Assembly (NCBI GenBank): GCA_002482705.1
Contig: DLGM01000197.1
Location: 1 to 9,634, forward strand
DNA length: 9,634 nucleotides
Source: Cyanobacteria bacterium UBA7694
GTDB lineage: Bacteria; Cyanobacteriota; Sericytochromatia; UBA7694
Direction: 5' to 3'
Position 1 is the stretch's first letter. Each line of letters begins with the position of its first letter. The notes under the pieces were generated by a model. The model searched no databases. It saw only the letters and a list, made by a program, of their open reading frames with translations, and had not been told where the DNA came from. Positions 6,168 to 9,634 of this stretch are shown in pieces. The position numbers were made by a program, and so were the translations under genes.

Positions 6168-6175
6168 GTGGTATC
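6165..6175 (+). promoter_or_regulatory. AAGGTGGTATC translation-initiation element, copy 1
   Basis: This 11-base sequence, holding the Shine-Dalgarno site, ends 5 bases before ATG 6181. An identical copy (7960-7970) precedes the second VWA gene, which fixes both starts. Confidence 0.7.
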
Positions 6176-6180
6176 TGTGT

Positions 6181-7890
6181 ATGGTGCAAAAAAAACATGG
6201 GCTATGGGGTCTCTTGAGCCTTTTGGCACTCACGGTAGCCTGTAGTTCCCCCACCTATTTAGGCAGTGCCCATGTACCCTCCACCAGTCCCCTGTCACCG
6301 AGTTTGTCAGGACAAAGGGCACATGAGCCTCTCCCTCTGGCTGATCCGGCCCTCTTGCCTACACGTCTTTTCCCGACGCTTCCTCCCGGTGCTGATGTGC
6401 AGACGCAAACGTATCGCCAGACATTTTTGCAAAAATATGGAGTCAACCCCTTTGTCGAGGCCCAGACGGATCCACTCTCAACTTTTGCCGCCGATGTGGA
6501 TACGGCTGCTTATAGTTTGGCTCGCAGTTACATTCGTCAGGGCAGCCTCCCTCCGATTGCGACGGTTCGGACCGAAGAGTTTATCAATGCGATGCCCTAT
6601 ACCTATCCGCAGCCGGTTACAGATAAGTTTGCCATTTATACAGAAATAGCGACCCCTGATTTTGGATCAGATAAAGGGTATTTGCGCATCGGCATTCAAG
6701 GCCGCGATATTTTGGCTCCCCAGCGTAAAAGTGCGATGTTGACATTTGTCATCGACGTTTCCGGTTCCATGAACACGGAGAATCGTTTGGGAGCCGTCAA
6801 ACAGAGTTTACGGTTATTGGTCGAGCAACTCCAACCTCAGGATCAGGTCGCGATTGTCATTTATGGCCATCAAGCACGAGTGGTTTTAGCTCCTACTGCG
6901 GGAGACAATAAGTCCCAAATTCTTGCGGTGATTGACCGATTGCGCCCAGAGGGTGCCACCAATGTAGAGGCTGGCTTATTGCTTGGGTATCAGATGGCAA
7001 CGCAGCAGTTTAAGCCCGAGGCGATTAACCGGGTGATCCTCTGTTCGGATGGGGTTGCCAATGTGGGCAATACGGGCCCAGAGGCCATTTTAGCCCGTAT
7101 TCGCCAACAGGCTGAAAAGGGTGTTTCCCTAACCACTATTGGGTTTGGCATGGGTGATTATAATGATACCTTGATGGAGCAATTGGCCAATCAGGGGGAT
7201 GGATTGTATGCCTATGTGGATACGGTGGATGAGGCCCGGCGTATTTTTGTTGAAAATCTAACCCGCACTTTGCAGCTATTGGCTAAAGATATGAAAATTC
7301 AGGTGCGCTTTGACCCTGCACAAGTGGCACAATACCGGCTGTTAGGCTATGAAAACCGCGCCTTGGCAGACCAAGACTTCCGCAACGATCGGGTGGATGC
7401 CGGTGAAGTGGGTGCCAATCATAGCGTGACAGCCGTTTATGCTGTACGTTTTCATGCGGCTGTAGCGGCAGGGCCTATTGCTGATATCACGTTGCGTTAT
7501 AAAGATATTGACAACCACGAGCAGATGGTAGAACAAAGCCACCGGGTGAGCGGCCAAGAGCTGTTGCGTTTCGCCCAAGCTTCTTCTGACTTCCGTTTGG
7601 CTGTAGCGGTTGCTGAGTATGCCGAGATTTTACGTCAGAGCCCATTTGCGGTCATGAGCCCTTTGGAGCGGGTGGCAACGGAAGTCAACGATCTGCGCCG
7701 CACCCGCCCTCAGGATGCTTATCTGGCCGAGCTGGCTGACTTGATACAACGTACACAGCGTTTGCGCCAGCCCAGTAGCCAGACGGTTCAGACCTTATTG
7801 GCCCAAGCAGAAAATACTTCACAATATCCTTTATGGCGTGATTATTTACTGCAACAGCTTGTAGGACGGGGAGGCGTGGCTGAGGAGTGA
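6181..7890 (+). CDS. YfbK-type von Willebrand factor A lipoprotein, paralog 1
   Basis: This 569-residue protein begins with a lipoprotein signal (basic MVQKKH, Leu-rich core, lipobox TVAC with C21), then a Pro/Ser/Leu-rich linker to about residue 80. Next come the YfbK N-terminal region (KYGVNPFVEAQTDPLSTFAADVDTAAYSLARSYI, VRTEEFIN), a VWA domain with a complete metal-ion-dependent adhesion site (D192-x-S194-x-S196, T260, D290 in LCSDGVANVG), and the YfbK C-terminal region (LAKDMKIQVRFDP, YRLLGYENRALADQDF, RLAVAVAEYAEILRQSPF). An intact MIDAS predicts divalent-cation-dependent protein binding, but the partner is unknown. The lipid anchor places it at a membrane, facing periplasm or outside. 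It is divergent from the XRE gene with a palindrome on its -35, and a second paralog follows 84 bases downstream, with that gene's operator only 6 bases past this stop and no terminator between. Confidence 0.92.
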   Translation: MVQKKHGLWGLLSLLALTVACSSPTYLGSAHVPSTSPLSPSLSGQRAHEPLPLADPALLPTRLFPTLPPGADVQTQTYRQTFLQKYGVNPFVEAQTDPLSTFAADVDTAAYSLARSYIRQGSLPPIATVRTEEFINAMPYTYPQPVTDKFAIYTEIATPDFGSDKGYLRIGIQGRDILAPQRKSAMLTFVIDVSGSMNTENRLGAVKQSLRLLVEQLQPQDQVAIVIYGHQARVVLAPTAGDNKSQILAVIDRLRPEGATNVEAGLLLGYQMATQQFKPEAINRVILCSDGVANVGNTGPEAILARIRQQAEKGVSLTTIGFGMGDYNDTLMEQLANQGDGLYAYVDTVDEARRIFVENLTRTLQLLAKDMKIQVRFDPAQVAQYRLLGYENRALADQDFRNDRVDAGEVGANHSVTAVYAVRFHAAVAAGPIADITLRYKDIDNHEQMVEQSHRVSGQELLRFAQASSDFRLAVAVAEYAEILRQSPFAVMSPLERVATEVNDLRRTRPQDAYLAELADLIQRTQRLRQPSSQTVQTLLAQAENTSQYPLWRDYLLQQLVGRGGVAEE

Positions 7891-7896
7891 AATAAA

Positions 7897-7912
7897 TTTA
7901 CAAAAAAGTAAA
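7897..7912. promoter_or_regulatory. Operator-like palindrome, copy 4
   Basis: TTTACAAAAAAGTAAA fits TTTAC-N6-GTAAA. It begins 6 bases after the stop of the first VWA gene and covers the -35 of the second, the same placement as copy 3. Confidence 0.7.
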
Positions 7913-7926
7913 TAATTTGCTATACT
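7897..7926 (+). promoter_or_regulatory. Predicted promoter of the second VWA gene
   Basis: The -35 TTTACA (7897-7902) and -10 TATACT (7921-7926) are 18 bases apart. The segment TTTACA through GCTAT closely resembles the first VWA promoter with one base inserted. Transcription would start near 7933, giving a leader of about 42 bases that holds only a small TTGTG/CACAA hairpin. Confidence 0.6.
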
Positions 7927-7959
7927 CTGTTTGTGCTTCTTCACAACCCACAATTCATC

Positions 7960-7970
7960 AAGGTGGTATC
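7960..7970 (+). promoter_or_regulatory. AAGGTGGTATC translation-initiation element, copy 2
   Basis: Identical to the element before the first VWA gene; here it ends 4 bases before ATG 7975 and supports that start. Confidence 0.7.
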
Positions 7971-7974
7971 GCGC

Positions 7975-9634
7975 ATGAAATTCTCCCGTTTGTTGATCCC
8001 GACCCTCACGCTGACTTTTGGAGTGGCCTGTGGCCCTGCTCCAACGCAAACTCCCGACCCCAGTGCCTCTCCCAGTGCTGTACCCTCAATGGAGCCCACC
8101 GCAGCCCCCAGTTCCGAACCAAGTGCTTATCCCAGCGCTTCGCCTACGGTTATGCCGTCGGCTGAACCTACGGCTGCACCGAGTGCGATGCCGAGCGCCT
8201 CTCCTACAGCGCTACCCTCCGCTGTTCCCTCCCCTAGCGCTACCCCGAGTGTGACCCCAGAAACCCGCGATAATCGCGATAATTTTTTTAAAGAATATGG
8301 GGTCAATCCCTTTGTTGAGGCCAATACGGATGCCTTCTCCACCTTTGCAGCTGATGTCGACACGGCCTCTTATACCCTGATGCGCAATTATTTGCGTAAC
8401 AATAGCTTGCCCCCTACAGCAGCGGTGCGTACGGAAGAATTTGTCAACTTTTTTAACTATTATTATTCCCAGCCGCCTTCGGGCAAGTTTGCCATCCATA
8501 CGGAAATGGCCCCCTCGTTTTTTGGGGATGCCACCAGTAAATTATTGCGTGTGGGCATCCAAGGGCAAGAAATTTTGGCCCGCAATCGCAAAGCTGCCAG
8601 CCTGACTTTTGTGGTCGATGTATCCGGTTCGATGAATCAGGATAATCGCCTAGAATTGGCCAAACGCAGTCTGCGTCTATTGGTTGAACAGCTCAACAGC
8701 AATGACCAAGTGGCGATTGTCATTTATGGCAGTGAGGCACGTACCTTGCTGACGCCAACTGCTGGGAGTAATAAGTCGGCCATTTTGTCAGCGATCGACA
8801 AGCTGCGCCCTGAGGGTTCAACCAATGCGGAAGCCGGGCTTTTAGAGGGGTATCGGGTCGCGGCGCAGGCGATGATTCCCGGTGGCATTAATCGCGTGAT
8901 CCTCTGCTCGGATGGCGTTGCCAATGTGGGCAATACCGGTCCGGATGCCATTTTGGCCCGTATTAAAACAGAGGCTGAAAACGGAATCAACCTGACCACC
9001 GTAGGTTTTGGTATGGGCACCTACAACGATGTGCTGATGGAGCAATTGGCCAATCAGGGGGATGGCGCTTATGCCTATGTGGATTCTCTCGAAGAGGCGC
9101 GTCGTATCTTTGTAGAAAATTTAACGGGCACGTTGCAGGTGCTGGCCAAAGACATGAAAATCCAGGTGGAGTTTAATCCTCAGGTAGTGGCTCAATATCG
9201 TCTTTTAGGTTATGAAAACCGAGCGGTTGCTGACCAAGACTTCCGCAATGATGCTGTTGATGCGGGCGAAGTGGGTTCTAATCATAGCGTCACGGCTTTG
9301 TACGAAGTGCGTTTCCAGCCGGAAGCCCCTGATGGCAAAGTGGCTGACGTGCGTATCCGCTACAAAGATGTGGACAATCTCGATCGCATTGTCGAACAGC
9401 TAAAACCTGTGAATACCAGTGATGTCATGGCCTTTAACAGTGCTTCGCCCTCTTTCCGTCTCGCTACGGCCGTGGCGGAATATGCCGAAATTTTGCGTCA
9501 AAGCCCCTTTGCCCTTGATGGCAATTTGGCTGCGGTGTTGAGCTTGGCACAAGGGGCTTTGGAACGTTATCCCCAGGATACGGCAATCCAGGAGTTTGTA
9601 CAGTTGGTGCAACAGGCACAAAATTTGACAACAC
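7975..9634 (+). CDS. YfbK-type von Willebrand factor A lipoprotein, paralog 2 (3' end missing)
   Basis: The frame is open from ATG 7975 to the window edge, 553 codons without a stop. The lipoprotein signal ends in lipobox GVAC (C19). Residues 29-95 are a strict four-residue PSAx/PTAx repeat linker absent from paralog 1. The rest follows paralog 1 closely: EYGVNPFVEANTDAFSTFAADVDTASY, VRTEEFVNFF, a VWA domain with complete MIDAS (D215-x-S217-x-S219, T283, D313), ANQGDGAYAYVD, the C-terminal region LAKDMKIQVEFNP, YRLLGYENRAVADQDF, and RLATAVAEYAEILRQSPF. After that the two diverge, and this copy enters a helical ERYPQDTAIQEFVQLVQQAQ tail. It is predicted to be a membrane-anchored, exposed protein binding partners through Mg2+ or similar. 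The shared promoter, operator, Shine-Dalgarno element and coding similarity show tandem duplication with paralog 1. The C-terminus is not visible. Confidence 0.92.
   Translation, partial: MKFSRLLIPTLTLTFGVACGPAPTQTPDPSASPSAVPSMEPTAAPSSEPSAYPSASPTVMPSAEPTAAPSAMPSASPTALPSAVPSPSATPSVTPETRDNRDNFFKEYGVNPFVEANTDAFSTFAADVDTASYTLMRNYLRNNSLPPTAAVRTEEFVNFFNYYYSQPPSGKFAIHTEMAPSFFGDATSKLLRVGIQGQEILARNRKAASLTFVVDVSGSMNQDNRLELAKRSLRLLVEQLNSNDQVAIVIYGSEARTLLTPTAGSNKSAILSAIDKLRPEGSTNAEAGLLEGYRVAAQAMIPGGINRVILCSDGVANVGNTGPDAILARIKTEAENGINLTTVGFGMGTYNDVLMEQLANQGDGAYAYVDSLEEARRIFVENLTGTLQVLAKDMKIQVEFNPQVVAQYRLLGYENRAVADQDFRNDAVDAGEVGSNHSVTALYEVRFQPEAPDGKVADVRIRYKDVDNLDRIVEQLKPVNTSDVMAFNSASPSFRLATAVAEYAEILRQSPFALDGNLAAVLSLAQGALERYPQDTAIQEFVQLVQQAQNLTT
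8059..8259 (+). repeat. Four-residue Pro/Ser/Ala/Thr linker repeat
   Basis: Proline occurs at every fourth residue from 29 to 85 of the second VWA lipoprotein, in units such as PSAV, PTAA and PSAS, with a two-residue phase slip near the end. Such linkers hold a domain away from the lipid anchor. The varied codons show it is not a recent simple-repeat expansion. Confidence 0.85.

Noticed and set aside
8127..8499. Minus-strand Gly/Ala-rich frames
   Set aside because: They mirror the Pro/Ser/Ala repeat of the second VWA lipoprotein, whose frame is open and homologous throughout.
1..9634. tRNA, rRNA, insertion sequence, prophage or defence system
   Set aside because: No clover-leaf sequences, transposase motifs, terminal inverted repeats or nuclease motifs were seen. 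The gene order reads as ordinary chromosome.

Overview
The window looks like chromosomal DNA from an uncultured diderm bacterium of medium GC content. Three encoded proteins start with lipoprotein signal peptides followed by Pro/Ser/Thr-rich linkers, Shine-Dalgarno sites are clear, and promoters look sigma70-like. The exact lineage cannot be fixed by reading. A non-photosynthetic relative of Cyanobacteria or another deep diderm lineage is a guess only.

Left part (1-2240), housekeeping: a leftward 2-oxoglutarate/Fe(II) oxygenase gene, cut by the window edge, diverges at about 555-584 from a rightward three-gene operon. That operon encodes a DUF962/Mpo1-like membrane protein, a small YbcJ-like S4 RNA-binding protein (start overlaps the previous stop) and class I fructose-1,6-bisphosphatase. 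It ends at a strong intrinsic terminator (2205-2238).

Middle (2318-3736): a MATE-family efflux transporter, then a convergent intergenic region. This holds a hairpin followed by five Ts on the minus strand, which probably terminates the leftward operon described next.

Right part (3786-9634), the most interesting: a leftward two-gene operon encodes an XRE helix-turn-helix regulator with a TPR-like C-terminal region and, with a 4-base GTGA overlap, a lipoprotein carrying four copies of FGPGSKG(L/F)E. Divergent from it are two tandem paralogous YfbK-type von Willebrand factor A lipoproteins, the second running off the window. All three transcription units carry a 16-bp palindrome TTTAC-N6-GTAAA, found four times (5883, 6016, 6040, 7897). 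Three copies sit exactly on a TTTACA -35 element, and the fourth lies just inside the regulator gene. The simplest model is one autoregulated regulon: the XRE-TPR protein, possibly responding to a ligand or peptide, controls its own operon and both surface VWA lipoproteins. The operator geometry is read directly from the sequence. The identity of the binding protein and the function of the lipoproteins are inference.
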